Part shown: in pieces, positions 13,484-26,930 of the stretch
Numbering within the stretch: the first letter of the stretch is position 1
Layout: every line of letters begins with the position of its first letter
Assembly (NCBI GenBank): GCA_038746285.1
Contig: JBCDKT010000046.1
Span: forward strand, 1-32,568
Source: Bacteroidota bacterium
GTDB lineage: Bacteria; Bacteroidota; Rhodothermia; Rhodothermales; JANQRZ01
Direction: 5' to 3'
Length of the DNA stretch: 32,568 nucleotides
Notes under the pieces: generated by a model
The model's database searches: none
What the model saw: only the letters and a program-made list of their open reading frames with translations
Told to the model about the DNA's origin: nothing
Made by a program: the position numbers and the translations under genes

Positions 13484-14143
13484 TTAGCGACCGGCGTGGT
13501 CGGCGACGAGGGGGACGAAGAGGCAGTCCATCAGTTCCTCGCGCTCGAACCCCGTGGCGGTGCGGGTGATGCGGAGCATAGTCTGCTTGTCCGCCTCGCC
13601 GATGGGGATGATGAGACGGCCGCCTGCCCGGTCCGCGTCCGGCCCCCGAAGCTGGTCTAGGAGGGCTTCTGGGACCTCGCTCCCGCCCGCCGTCACCACG
13701 ATCCCGTCGAACGGGGCCGAGGCGGGCCAGCCGAGCGTGCCGTCGCCGTGCCGGGCGAGGACGCGGTAGCCGAGGTCGTCCAGAAGCGCGCGGGTCCGTT
13801 CGAGAAGCGGTTCATGGCGCTCGATGGAGAGCACGCGGGCACCGAGTTCGCAGAGCACCGCTGCCTGGTAGCCGCTCCCGGTACCGATTTCCAGGATGCG
13901 GTGGCCAGGCTGGACGCCGAGGAGGCTGGTCTGATAGGCAACCGTGAACGGCTGCGAGATCGTCTGCTTCAGCCCGATGGGGAGGGCCTCGTCCCGGTAG
14001 GCGCGGTGGCGCAGCGCGTCGTCTACAAACGCGTGGCGCGGCACCGCTGCCACCGCGCTCAGCACGCGCTCGTCGGCGATGCCTTTGTCCCGGAGCAGAG
14101 CGACGAGCGCTCGGCGCTGGTGGTCGTAGGAGCGGGCGGGCAT
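13484..14143 (-). CDS. pcm: Protein-L-isoaspartate O-methyltransferase
   Basis: The enzyme uses S-adenosylmethionine to methylate isoaspartyl residues so that damaged proteins can be repaired. The 219-residue product is of normal family length. Motifs present are AYRDEALPIG, TISQPFTVAYQTSLL before the cofactor domain, and the SAM-binding ILEIGTGSGYQAAVL (residues 83-97). The acidic residue after the second strand is in SIERHEPL. The start at 14143 (MPARSYDHQRRALV) gives the standard N-terminus. The frame remains open upstream through a 9-bp tandem repeat encoding Thr-Leu-Pro repeats to an ATG at 14224; I regard that as non-coding. It lies 212 bp after cdaA and 61 bp before popT. Confidence 0.93.
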   Translation of the reverse strand: MPARSYDHQRRALVALLRDKGIADERVLSAVAAVPRHAFVDDALRHRAYRDEALPIGLKQTISQPFTVAYQTSLLGVQPGHRILEIGTGSGYQAAVLCELGARVLSIERHEPLLERTRALLDDLGYRVLARHGDGTLGWPASAPFDGIVVTAGGSEVPEALLDQLRGPDADRAGGRLIIPIGEADKQTMLRITRTATGFEREELMDCLFVPLVADHAGR

Positions 14144-14158
14144 GGGGCTTTGTCTGGC

Positions 14159-14221
14159 GGGGAGAGTGGGGAGAGTGGGGAGAGTGGGGAGAGTGGGGAG
14201 AGTGGGGAGAGTGGGGAGAGT
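14159..14221. repeat. 9-bp tandem repeat, seven perfect copies
   Basis: GGGGAGAGT is repeated exactly seven times, immediately upstream (16 bp) of the pcm start. On the minus strand it keeps the pcm frame open. It runs directly into the TCAAGAAAAG element. Confidence 0.95.
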
Positions 14222-14265
14222 CAAGAAAAGGCACCAAAGTTAACGAGACCCTCGCGCTCTGCGCC
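14213..14265 (+). repeat. Dispersed intergenic element, copy B
   Basis: It starts with the last GGGGAGAGT unit, then TCAAGAAAAGGCACC, AAAGTTAACGAGACC and a GC-rich block with GCGCTCTGCGCC. Copy A (9965-10020) has the same order with small gaps, and 28166-28189 repeats the first half (GGGGAAGAGT, A-run, GCACC). It lies between cdaA and pcm. Confidence 0.45.
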
Positions 14266-14355
14266 AACGTGTCTTCGCCGGTTCGTCCTCTCGCCCCTTC
14301 GCCCTTTCCCGCCGTTCTTCCCAGGCCGAACAATCCCTCCACGCCGACACTCGCC

Positions 14356-15171
14356 TCACGCCTGCACGAACTCGTCCTCGGCGGGAGGCGGGTCCTCGGC
14401 GCGGCGCTGGATGAGGGCCTCGGTGAGCCGCTCGCGCAGCTCTTCCGGCGAGAGGGCCGTCTGGATCACACCGTCCTCGGCGACCGAGATGCGCCCCGTC
14501 TCCTCGCTCGTGACGACGACGAAGGCATCGGTCCGCTCGGTCAGGCCGACGGCGGCGCGGTGACGCAGGCCGAGCTGCGGGTCGAGGCGGCGCGCGTCGG
14601 AAACGGGGAGGATGCAGCGGGCCGCGGCCACCTTCTGGTCCTCGATGATGACGGCCCCGTCGTGCAGCGGCGAGTTCGGGAAGAACACGCTCGTCAGGAG
14701 GTCGCGCTCGACGTTGGCGTTGATCGCGGTCCCGCTCTCGATGTAGTTGCGCAGCCCGGACGAGCGCGAGAACACCGTCAGCGACCCGATCCGGTTCTCG
14801 GACATCTCGCGCGCCGCCGCCACCATTTCCTCGATGGTCCGCTCCCGGGCCGGCGTCGCCACGAAGCGGCTGACGAGCGGGTTGCGGCCGAGCATGAACA
14901 GGAGCCGCCGGATCTCGGGCTGGAAGAGGATGATGACGACCACCACGAACACCTCGCTCACCGCCCCGAAGAGGACCTCGAGCGTCGTCAGCCCGAGGAA
15001 CTGGACGAGCACGTTGAGCCCGTAGATCACGAGCAGCAGGAGCGACACCTGCACGGCGATCGTTCCCCGGATCAGCCGGTAGAGCTGGTAGACCAGGAAG
15101 GCGACGATGAGGATGTCGAGCACGTCCTTCAGCTCGAACGGGATGAAGAAGACCTCGAGCGCCAGCCTCAT
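14356..15171 (-). CDS. cdaA: Diadenylate cyclase CdaA
   Basis: The enzyme makes cyclic di-AMP from two ATP; it is a 271-residue membrane-anchored protein of normal length. Three hydrophobic helices lie at about residues 18-33, 40-58 and 68-84. The DAC domain follows, with DGA at 171-173 (PLHDGAVII) and RHR at 203-205 (GLRHRAAVG), the two motifs that bind ATP and metal. The start ATG overlaps the folP stop (bases 15168-15171 on the minus strand read ATGA), so translation is coupled. This gene order, folP then cdaA, is common in Bacteroidota. c-di-AMP controls osmolyte and potassium transport and cell-wall balance in other bacteria. Confidence 0.95.
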   Translation of the reverse strand: MRLALEVFFIPFELKDVLDILIVAFLVYQLYRLIRGTIAVQVSLLLLVIYGLNVLVQFLGLTTLEVLFGAVSEVFVVVVIILFQPEIRRLLFMLGRNPLVSRFVATPARERTIEEMVAAAREMSENRIGSLTVFSRSSGLRNYIESGTAINANVERDLLTSVFFPNSPLHDGAVIIEDQKVAAARCILPVSDARRLDPQLGLRHRAAVGLTERTDAFVVVTSEETGRISVAEDGVIQTALSPEELRERLTEALIQRRAEDPPPAEDEFVQA

Positions 15172-16088
15172 GGCCTCGCCTCCCGAAGCGCGCCGCCGGC
15201 CTCGGCTGCGGCCGTTAGCCCCGCCAACATCTCGACTGTCTCCCGGACGTCGTGCGTGCGGACGATCGACGCGCCGCCGAGCACGGCCACCGCCGTCATG
15301 CCGAGCGTCCCGAACAGCCGCTCGCCGACCGGCACCGGCTGCTCCACTGTGCCGAGCACCGCGCCCACCGTGCTCTTGCGCGAGATGCCGACCAGCACCG
15401 GCCGCCCAACTTCCAGCAGCGCGTCCACGCGCCCAACGAGGCACAGGTTTTCCGCCACCGACTTGCCGAACCCGAAGCCGGGATCGAGGACGACGTCGCG
15501 GACGCCCGCCGCCTCGGCCGCGTGCACCGACGTCCGGAGCGACGCCGCCACGTCGGCCACGACGTCGGCGTAGGCGTGCTCGTGCGGCATCGCGCCGGGC
15601 CGCCCGAGCGAGTGCATCACAATGAGCGGAGCGCCGGCCCGAGCTGCGGCGCGGGCGGCCCCGTCGCCGTAGCGCAGGCCGGTGATGTCGTTGACCAGGT
15701 GCGCGCCCGCGCCGAGCGCGGCCTCGGCCACCACCGGCTTGTAGGTGTCCACCGACAGCAGCGCCTCCGGCAGCCGCGCCGCCAGCGCCTCGACGACCGG
15801 GAGGACGCGCCGCATCTCCTCGTCCGCCGCGACCGCCTCGGCCCCGTCGCCGTAGACCGCGCCGCGCGGCCGCGAGGACTCGCCCCCGATGTCGATCAGA
15901 ACCGCACCCTCCTCCAGCATCGTCTCGGCGCGGCGGAGGGCGTCGCCGGGGTCGAGGAAGTCGCCGCCGTCGGAGAACGAGTCCGGGGTCACGTTCAGGA
16001 TGCCCATGACGTGCGCCCGCCCCGGCTGGCAGTCGAGGACGCGGCCGCGGCAGTCGAGGAGGAAGGGGTCGGAGGAGGCAGGGCGCAT
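15168..16088 (-). CDS. folP: Dihydropteroate synthase
   Basis: It condenses p-aminobenzoate with hydroxymethyl-dihydropterin diphosphate in folate synthesis and is the sulfonamide target. The 306-residue protein shows both DHPS signatures: MGILNVTPDSFSDGG (residues 28-42) and LIDIGGESSRPRG. It also has DTYKP, HLVNDITG, DPGFGFGK and the sulfonamide-loop GISRKS. I chose the ATG at 16088 (MRPASSDPFLLDCRG); an ATG at 16139 would add 17 residues that look non-homologous. It is the first gene of the folP-cdaA-pcm-popT run and is divergent from sigma factor A. Confidence 0.95.
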   Translation of the reverse strand: MRPASSDPFLLDCRGRVLDCQPGRAHVMGILNVTPDSFSDGGDFLDPGDALRRAETMLEEGAVLIDIGGESSRPRGAVYGDGAEAVAADEEMRRVLPVVEALAARLPEALLSVDTYKPVVAEAALGAGAHLVNDITGLRYGDGAARAAARAGAPLIVMHSLGRPGAMPHEHAYADVVADVAASLRTSVHAAEAAGVRDVVLDPGFGFGKSVAENLCLVGRVDALLEVGRPVLVGISRKSTVGAVLGTVEQPVPVGERLFGTLGMTAVAVLGGASIVRTHDVRETVEMLAGLTAAAEAGGALREARP

Positions 16089-16324
16089 AGCACCGGAGAG
16101 GGCGGGGCGAAATCTACGAAGCCCAGCGCCGCGCCGCACGGTCGGGAGTGGGTGGCGGGTGAGAGGCAGACGCAGCGCGGCGGGGAACCTGAGGCACCGG
16201 CTCTTCCGTCTAACAAAAGCAGCCTCGTGCCGGCCTCCGTGCCGAGGTGTGCGACTCGACTAATCGAAAGACGCTTGCGCTGCTGTGCTTACTGTTCCGT
16301 TGTAGTACACAACCGGCTGTTCCC

Positions 16325-17164
16325 ATGTACGTCCCTCGCCAGCAGCGGATGTTGGACCAGTACCTCCAGGAGATCGGGCAGATTCCGCTCCTGAAGCCCG
16401 AGCAGGAAGTCGCCCTTGCTCAGCGGATCAAGGACGGGGACGACGAGGCACTTCAGATCCTGGTCCGGTCCAACCTCCGGTTCGTCGTCTCGGTGGCGAA
16501 GAAGTACCAGGGGCAGGGCCTCACGCTCTCCGACCTCATCAACGAGGGCAACTACGGCCTCATCAAGGCGGCCCAGCGCTTCGACGAGACGCGCGGGTTC
16601 AAGTTCATCTCGTACGCCGTGTGGTGGATCCGGCAGGCCATCTTCCAGGCCCTCGCCGAGCAGAGCCGCGTCGTCCGCCTCCCGCTCAACCGCATCGGGA
16701 CGATCTCGAAGGTCCGCAAGACGAGCGCGCTCCTCGCCCAGCGCCACGACCGCGACCCCAACATCGACGAGCTGGCCGCCGAGCTCGACATCAACCCGGA
16801 GAAGGTCCGGGAGGCGCTCAAGCACTCCGGCCGCCACCTCTCGGTAGATGCCCCCTTCGGCGAGGACGACGACAACTCGCTCCTCGACGTGCTCCCGAGC
16901 GAGCACGAGGCCGCGCCGGACCACTACCTCGTCGGCGAGAGCCTGAAGATCGACGTCGAGCGGGCGCTCGGCGCGCTGCACGCCCGCGAGGCGGAGATCA
17001 CGCGGCTCTACTTCGGCATCGGGCGGGAGCACCCGCTGACGCTGGAGGAGATCGGGCAGCGCTTCGACCTGACGCGCGAGCGGGTCCGGCAGATCAAGGA
17101 GAAGGCGCTCCGCAAGCTCCGCCAGCGCCACCGACGCGACGACCTCCGGGTCCACGTCGGCTGA
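16325..17164 (+). CDS. RpoD-like sigma-70 factor, paralogue A
   Basis: This 279-residue sigma factor of the Bacteroidota type lacks region 1.1. Region 1.2 begins at [15 protein letters not shown]. Region 2 has [19 protein letters not shown] and [19 protein letters not shown] for -10 recognition. Region 3 has [14 protein letters not shown], and region 4.2 has [20 protein letters not shown] with the -35 helix. The start [14 protein letters not shown] is shared with paralogue B at 28289; the frame upstream to 16247 is open but unlike it. No Shine-Dalgarno is seen. Length and intact regions fit a group 1/2 factor; I cannot tell which paralogue is the primary one. The 236-bp gap from folP holds no clear box. 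Confidence 0.93.
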   Translation: MYVPRQQRMLDQYLQEIGQIPLLKPEQEVALAQRIKDGDDEALQILVRSNLRFVVSVAKKYQGQGLTLSDLINEGNYGLIKAAQRFDETRGFKFISYAVWWIRQAIFQALAEQSRVVRLPLNRIGTISKVRKTSALLAQRHDRDPNIDELAAELDINPEKVREALKHSGRHLSVDAPFGEDDDNSLLDVLPSEHEAAPDHYLVGESLKIDVERALGALHAREAEITRLYFGIGREHPLTLEEIGQRFDLTRERVRQIKEKALRKLRQRHRRDDLRVHVG

Positions 17165-17207
17165 GGGCGTAGCAGGTCGCGTTGCCTGTCCGGCGTTCGC
17201 CTCAACC

Positions 17208-17262
17208 GCTGTAGGACCGCTGTGGGACCGTACGCCCCTACGACACCGGCATGTGCTGCCGG
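17208..17262. terminator. Tandem 11-mers and hairpin between convergent genes
   Basis: GCTGTAGGACC and GCTGTGGGACC follow one another (17208-17229), then a GTACGCCCCTAC half-palindrome of the GTAGGGGC type, then a hairpin CCGGCA-TGTGC-TGCCGG (17246-17262). The block lies between the ends of sigma A and the kinase gene. The hairpin may end transcription; no U-run follows. Confidence 0.35.
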
Positions 17263-17278
17263 ATCGTAAGAGATGGCA

Positions 17279-21730
<4,452 letters not shown>

Positions 21731-21990
21731 GCTGGGGCGGGCAACGTCTGACGAAGCAGGCGGTATTCCGAGAAAGGAGACGTAGGACTGAAGATATCGT
21801 CTGTTCAGCCGAAATCATTAGGGTCTGCAGGTACCGGGACGCTCGGCGCGGGGGAGGGGTAGGCGGTGCCCTGTTGCATCCTCTTAGACCAGATTTCACT
21901 ACCTCTCCCCGGCCTCTCCAAGCGGCCCTCTCGTAGTTTGATCGCCTGCTCCCCAGAGCGGTCCTCTGCCCCCGATTTCCCATCCACGCC

Positions 21991-22329
21991 ATGACGCCTG
22001 ACATCTTGCTGGGTCTGACGCTGGGCGCGGGTATCGGGATAGCAAACGCGGCAGCGAGCTACGGTCTCTACCGCATCGCTCGCGACCGGCCGGACAAGAC
22101 GTTCTACGCCATCGTCCTGATGGGGCTGCTCGGCCGGCTCGGTACGTCGCTGGTGCTGGTGGTACTGGTGCTGCTCTCCGCCTCGGCGAACGTCTACGCG
22201 TTCGTCGGTGCGCTCTTCGTCAGCGTTGCCCTCGGCCTGGCCGTCGAGACGGCCCTGATCTACCGAGGGCACCGCGAGACAAGTGCCGCTACCGTTTCTC
22301 AGACTCCCTCACCTCAGGCTTCGCTGTGA
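21991..22329 (+). CDS. AtpI-like small membrane protein at the head of the atp operon
   Basis: This 112-residue protein has three to four hydrophobic helices (about residues 5-28, 38-62 and 66-92) and a short polar tail. It lacks strong sequence marks. Its position directly before atpB, and its size, match the ATP-synthase subunit I/AtpR-type proteins that help c-ring assembly or ion uptake; this is inference from context. Its TGA stop overlaps the GTG start of atpB (bases 22326-22329 read GTGA), so the two are translationally coupled. The 260-bp gap to the divergent kinase gene holds GTAGTTTG at 21933-21940, a weak -7-like box 50 bp upstream of the start. Confidence 0.65.
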   Translation: MTPDILLGLTLGAGIGIANAAASYGLYRIARDRPDKTFYAIVLMGLLGRLGTSLVLVVLVLLSASANVYAFVGALFVSVALGLAVETALIYRGHRETSAATVSQTPSPQASL

Positions 22330-23594
22330 CGACTCGGTTCTTCCGCGCCTCGCTCTTCGCTGCCCTCGTCGCCCTCGTGACGGTAGGTGCCGCCGCTCCG
22401 GCCCAGGCCGCGGGCGAAGGGGGCAAGTTCGACGCCATCGGCCACACGATGGACGGCAACTACCTCGACTTCTCGCCCTTCGGAAAGGTCGAACTGCCGC
22501 GCATCTTCCTCGTCCGCACCGCCGACGGCAGCCTCAGCTTCGAAGTCTACGGTAGCACCAAAGAGGCCATCCGCTCCGGCACCTACGTCCTCGCCCCGGT
22601 CTACGGCGAAGACAGCGTCCGCGCCGAAGACGGCGAGGCTGCCCCGTACGGAGCTGGCGAGCCGGCCACGGCCGACCTCACGGTCATGAACGAGGTCTTC
22701 GAGAAGGGCGAGCACCTCTACGGCAGCATGGCCCGCGCCGAGGGCAGCGTCCTCGTCGACTTCTCGATCACGCGCCACCTGCTCTTCGCGTTCCTGGCCA
22801 TCATCATCCTGTGCTCGCTCTTCATCCCGATGGCCGGGAAGTACAAGCGCGGCATCGGCCGGACCGAGGCCCCGCGCGGGAGCAAGATGAACCTCCTCGA
22901 GGTCATCGTCCTCTACATCCGGGACGAGGTCGCCCGCCCGAACCTCGGCGAGAAGACGGATAGGTTCCTGCCGTATCTGCTGACGGTCTTCTTCTTCATC
23001 CTGACCTGCAACTTGCTCGGCCTTGTCCCCTTCGGCGCAACGGCCACGGCCAACATCACGACGACTGCCACGCTCGCCCTCTTCACGTTCATCGTGACGC
23101 AGTTCGCCGGGACGAAGGACTACTGGATGCACATCTTCAATCCGCCCGGCATCCCTGCTTTCGTCAAGCCGATCCTGATCCCGATCGAGTTCGTCGGTCT
23201 GTTTATCAAGCCCTTCGCACTCGCCATTCGGCTCTTCGCCAACATGACAGCGGGCCACCTCATCATCCTCAACCTGATCGGGCTGATCTTCGCGATCCGC
23301 GCCATCCTCGGCGACGGGGCTGGCTGGGGCACGGCGGTTCCGAGCTACATCCTGACGGTCTGCATCTACGGCCTCGAAGTCCTCGTCGCCTTCATCCAGG
23401 CGTACGTCTTCACGATCCTGAGCGCCCTCTTCATCGGCATGGCCGCCGCTGAGCACGAGCACCACGGCCACGAGCACGACGAGCCGGACGCGCATGATGT
23501 TGCGGTAGCGGCCTCGGCTCCGCTGGTTCACGGCGACGGCTACCCGCTCGACAAGAAGACCATCGGGACCGAGGGCGTCCTCTCGCCAACCTGA
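22326..23594 (+). CDS. atpB: F0F1 ATP synthase subunit a
   Basis: Subunit a forms the proton half-channels beside the c-ring. The product is 422 residues, longer than the roughly 270 of E. coli because of a signal-peptide-like N-terminus (ALVTVGAAAPAQA), a periplasmic segment to about 145 as found in Bacteroidota, and a C-terminal tail. The essential Arg is Arg302 in FALAIRLFANMTAGH. Other family marks are NLLGLVPFG and a final helix LEVLVAFIQAYVFTILSALF. The tail after it is rich in His and Asp/Glu (EHEHHGHEHDEPDAHD). GTG start overlaps the previous stop. Confidence 0.95.
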   Translation: MTTRFFRASLFAALVALVTVGAAAPAQAAGEGGKFDAIGHTMDGNYLDFSPFGKVELPRIFLVRTADGSLSFEVYGSTKEAIRSGTYVLAPVYGEDSVRAEDGEAAPYGAGEPATADLTVMNEVFEKGEHLYGSMARAEGSVLVDFSITRHLLFAFLAIIILCSLFIPMAGKYKRGIGRTEAPRGSKMNLLEVIVLYIRDEVARPNLGEKTDRFLPYLLTVFFFILTCNLLGLVPFGATATANITTTATLALFTFIVTQFAGTKDYWMHIFNPPGIPAFVKPILIPIEFVGLFIKPFALAIRLFANMTAGHLIILNLIGLIFAIRAILGDGAGWGTAVPSYILTVCIYGLEVLVAFIQAYVFTILSALFIGMAAAEHEHHGHEHDEPDAHDVAVAASAPLVHGDGYPLDKKTIGTEGVLSPT

Positions 23595-23700
23595 TCCCCG
23601 ACCCTGTTTCCTGGCGGCCTCGCCGGTCGCTGCTGAGTACTCCTGCGAGCCCCCTGCTCGCCCTCCCAACAACACCCCCTCACCCAACACGAGTTCTACA

Positions 23701-23937
23701 ATGGACGCAGTTTCTCTCGCATGGTTCGCCGCCGGTATTGGAGCCGGCCTCGTCGCAATCGGTGCCGGTGCCGGCATCGGTCGGCTCGCCGCGAGCGCGC
23801 TCGAAGGCTCCGCCCGCCAGCCCGAAGCTGGCGGCGACATTCGGACCACGATGATTATCGCCGCCGCCCTCATCGAGGGCGTGGCCTTCTTCGGCCTCGT
23901 GGTCTGCATCCTCCTCGCGCTCAAGGGCGCGGCCTAG
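23701..23937 (+). CDS. atpE: F0F1 ATP synthase subunit c
   Basis: This 78-residue hairpin protein builds the rotor ring. Helix 1 holds the glycine motif AIGAGAGIG (19-27), the polar loop reads ARQPE (38-42), and helix 2 carries the ion-binding Glu59 in LIEGVAFFG. The Gln and Ser that sodium-type rings have at the binding site are absent, so protons are the likely ion. It is separated from atpB by 106 bp and followed by a strong hairpin before atpF. Confidence 0.96.
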   Translation: MDAVSLAWFAAGIGAGLVAIGAGAGIGRLAASALEGSARQPEAGGDIRTTMIIAAALIEGVAFFGLVVCILLALKGAA

Positions 23938-23975
23938 GCGGACCCCGCTTCCTGGCGAAGCGATACCCCCGGACG

Positions 23976-24008
23976 GGAGGCAGCCGGTGGCGCTCACCGG
24001 CTGCCTCC
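23976..24008 (+). promoter_or_regulatory. Perfect 14-bp hairpin between atpE and atpF
   Basis: GGAGGCAGCCGGTG (23976-23989) pairs exactly with CACCGGCTGCCTCC (23995-24008) around a 5-base loop, GCGCT. It starts 38 bp after the atpE stop. No U-run follows. It could stabilise the upstream mRNA or act as a partial terminator, which would suit the high copy number of subunit c. Confidence 0.75.
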
Positions 24009-24082
24009 GCCGTCTCGCTCTGTTACCGGTACCCACGCGCCGCAGCGCCCAGCCTCCGCTGGCGACCTCTACCGCTTGGACT

Positions 24083-24592
24083 ATGACCTTCTTTCTCGCC
24101 GCAGACCTGCTCTCTCCGAACGCCGGGCTGATCTTCTGGATGGCCCTTGCCTTCCTGACACTGTTCTTCCTCCTGAGGAAGTTCGCATGGCCCTTCATAC
24201 TCGGAGGCGTGCAGGAGCGCGAGCAGACCATCGAAGACTCGCTAGCAAGTGCCCAGAAAGCCCTCGCCGAAGCCAAGCAGCTCTCGGCCGACAACGAGAA
24301 GGCGCGGCGCGAGGGCGAGGCACAGGCCCAGCAGATTCTCCGCGAGGCGCGCGAGGCCGCCGAGGCGCTCCGCACCGAGCAGGTCGAGAAGACCCGCGCC
24401 CAGATCCGCACGATGCAGGACCAGGCCCAGGCCGAGATCGAGCGCGAGAAGCAGCAGGCCCTCGCCGAGCTCCGCACCGAGGTCGCCGACCTCGCCATCC
24501 AGGCCGCCGAGAAGATTCTCCACGCGAACCTCGACGCCCCGCAGCAGCGCAAGCTCGTCGAGGACTTCATCGCGGACCTTCCGAAAAACTGA
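24083..24592 (+). CDS. atpF: F0F1 ATP synthase subunit b
   Basis: This 169-residue stator subunit has one membrane helix near the N-terminus (about 12-32, LIFWMALAFLTLFFLL) and a long charged coiled coil (about 45-150) that reaches F1. The motif RKFAWPFIL after the helix is common in this family. I chose ATG 24083, giving MTFFLAADLLSPNAG; the frame opens upstream at 23987, but that stretch runs through the hairpin and looks non-coding. It is followed by an 88-bp spacer of simple repeats before atpH. Confidence 0.93.
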   Translation: MTFFLAADLLSPNAGLIFWMALAFLTLFFLLRKFAWPFILGGVQEREQTIEDSLASAQKALAEAKQLSADNEKARREGEAQAQQILREAREAAEALRTEQVEKTRAQIRTMQDQAQAEIEREKQQALAELRTEVADLAIQAAEKILHANLDAPQQRKLVEDFIADLPKN

Positions 24593-24680
24593 GGGCAGGG
24601 TCGAGTGGCGAATGATGAGTGACGAGTTTTTGCCCTCCATTCGACATTCGACATTTGGCACTCACAACTCGACATTCGAC
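24593..24680. repeat. Spacer of CATTCGA-type repeats between atpF and atpH
   Basis: The 88 bp hold three copies of ATTCGACAT (or ATTCGACATT), plus GAATGATGAGTGACGAG and ACTCACAACTCGAC, which form partial inverted repeats with each other. The base composition is lower in GC than the genes around it. It ends immediately before the atpH ATG (24681). No ORF is seen. Confidence 0.7.
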
Positions 24681-25235
24681 ATGAGTGATGCCATCGTTGC
24701 CCGGCGCTACGCCCAGGCGCTCTACCAGGAGGCCGAGGCGGCGAGCAAGGCCGAGACGGTCGACGAGGACATGCAGAGCCTGCACGAGACGCTCGACGCC
24801 TCGCGCGACCTCAACCAGTTCTTCCGCAGCCCCATCGTCTCCCGGGAGAAGAAGGAGGCCGTGACCGGCTCGCTCTTCGACGGCAAGCTCGACGCGCTCA
24901 TCGTGCGCCTGATGCGGATGCTCATCCAGAAAGGGCGCGAGGACATCCTCCCCGGTGTGGTCCGGCAGTACGCCGCGCTCCGCGACGAGCGCCTCGGCCT
25001 GGTCGAGGCGACCGTCAGGACCGCGATGCCGATGGAGTTCGACGAGACCGAATCGCTCCGCAAGGCGCTCGAAGCGCGCACCGGGCAGAAGGTCCGCTTG
25101 AAGATCGAGATCGAGCCGGACCTGATCGGCGGCGTGATCGTCCGCATCGGCGACCGGGTCTACGACGGCAGCGTCCGCCACCAGCTTTCCACGCTCCGCG
25201 ACCAGTTCGAGGAGCGCGCCTATTTGAGTAACTGA
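24681..25235 (+). CDS. atpH: F0F1 ATP synthase subunit delta
   Basis: The subunit links the b stalk to the top of F1. The 184-residue length is normal. It starts [14 protein letters not shown], the usual opening, and contains [18 protein letters not shown] and, near the end, the family signature [22 protein letters not shown]. The ATG follows directly on a CGACATTCGAC repeat, without a Shine-Dalgarno. It is 53 bp from atpA, with a palindrome between them. Confidence 0.94.
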   Translation: MSDAIVARRYAQALYQEAEAASKAETVDEDMQSLHETLDASRDLNQFFRSPIVSREKKEAVTGSLFDGKLDALIVRLMRMLIQKGREDILPGVVRQYAALRDERLGLVEATVRTAMPMEFDETESLRKALEARTGQKVRLKIEIEPDLIGGVIVRIGDRVYDGSVRHQLSTLRDQFEERAYLSN

Positions 25236-25242
25236 CAACCCC

Positions 25243-25271
25243 GTACGGGCGGGTTTCAAACCGGCCCCTAC
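25243..25271. repeat. GTAGGGGC-type palindrome between atpH and atpA
   Basis: GTACGGGCGGGTTT, a central C, then AAACCGGCCCCTAC; the two 14-base arms match at 12 positions. It lies 8 bp after the atpH stop and 17 bp before the atpA start. It belongs with 26890-26917 and 13445-13468. Confidence 0.7.
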
Positions 25272-25288
25272 CGCGACACCCAACCCTC

Positions 25289-26881
<1,593 letters not shown>

Positions 26882-26889
26882 ACGAACCT

Positions 26890-26917
26890 GTAGGGGCGAC
26901 CGGCCGGTCGCCCCTAC
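26890..26917. repeat. Perfect 28-bp palindrome between atpA and atpG
   Basis: GTAGGGGCGACCGG (26890-26903) is followed at once by its exact reverse complement CCGGTCGCCCCTAC (26904-26917). It fills most of the 49-bp gap. This sequence type resembles the REP-like palindromes seen in many GC-rich bacteria; a RAYT transposase is not in the window. Confidence 0.85.
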
Positions 26918-26930
26918 CACCTGAATCTCG

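Noticed and set aside
14144-14224. Thr-Leu-Pro N-terminal extension of Pcm
   Set aside because: Comes only from reading through the 9-bp repeat; ATG 14143 gives the standard family N-terminus.
22314-23924. 536-residue frame antisense to atpB and atpE
   Set aside because: Opposite to two well-recognised essential genes; composition is Glu/Arg/Val-rich and has no domain.
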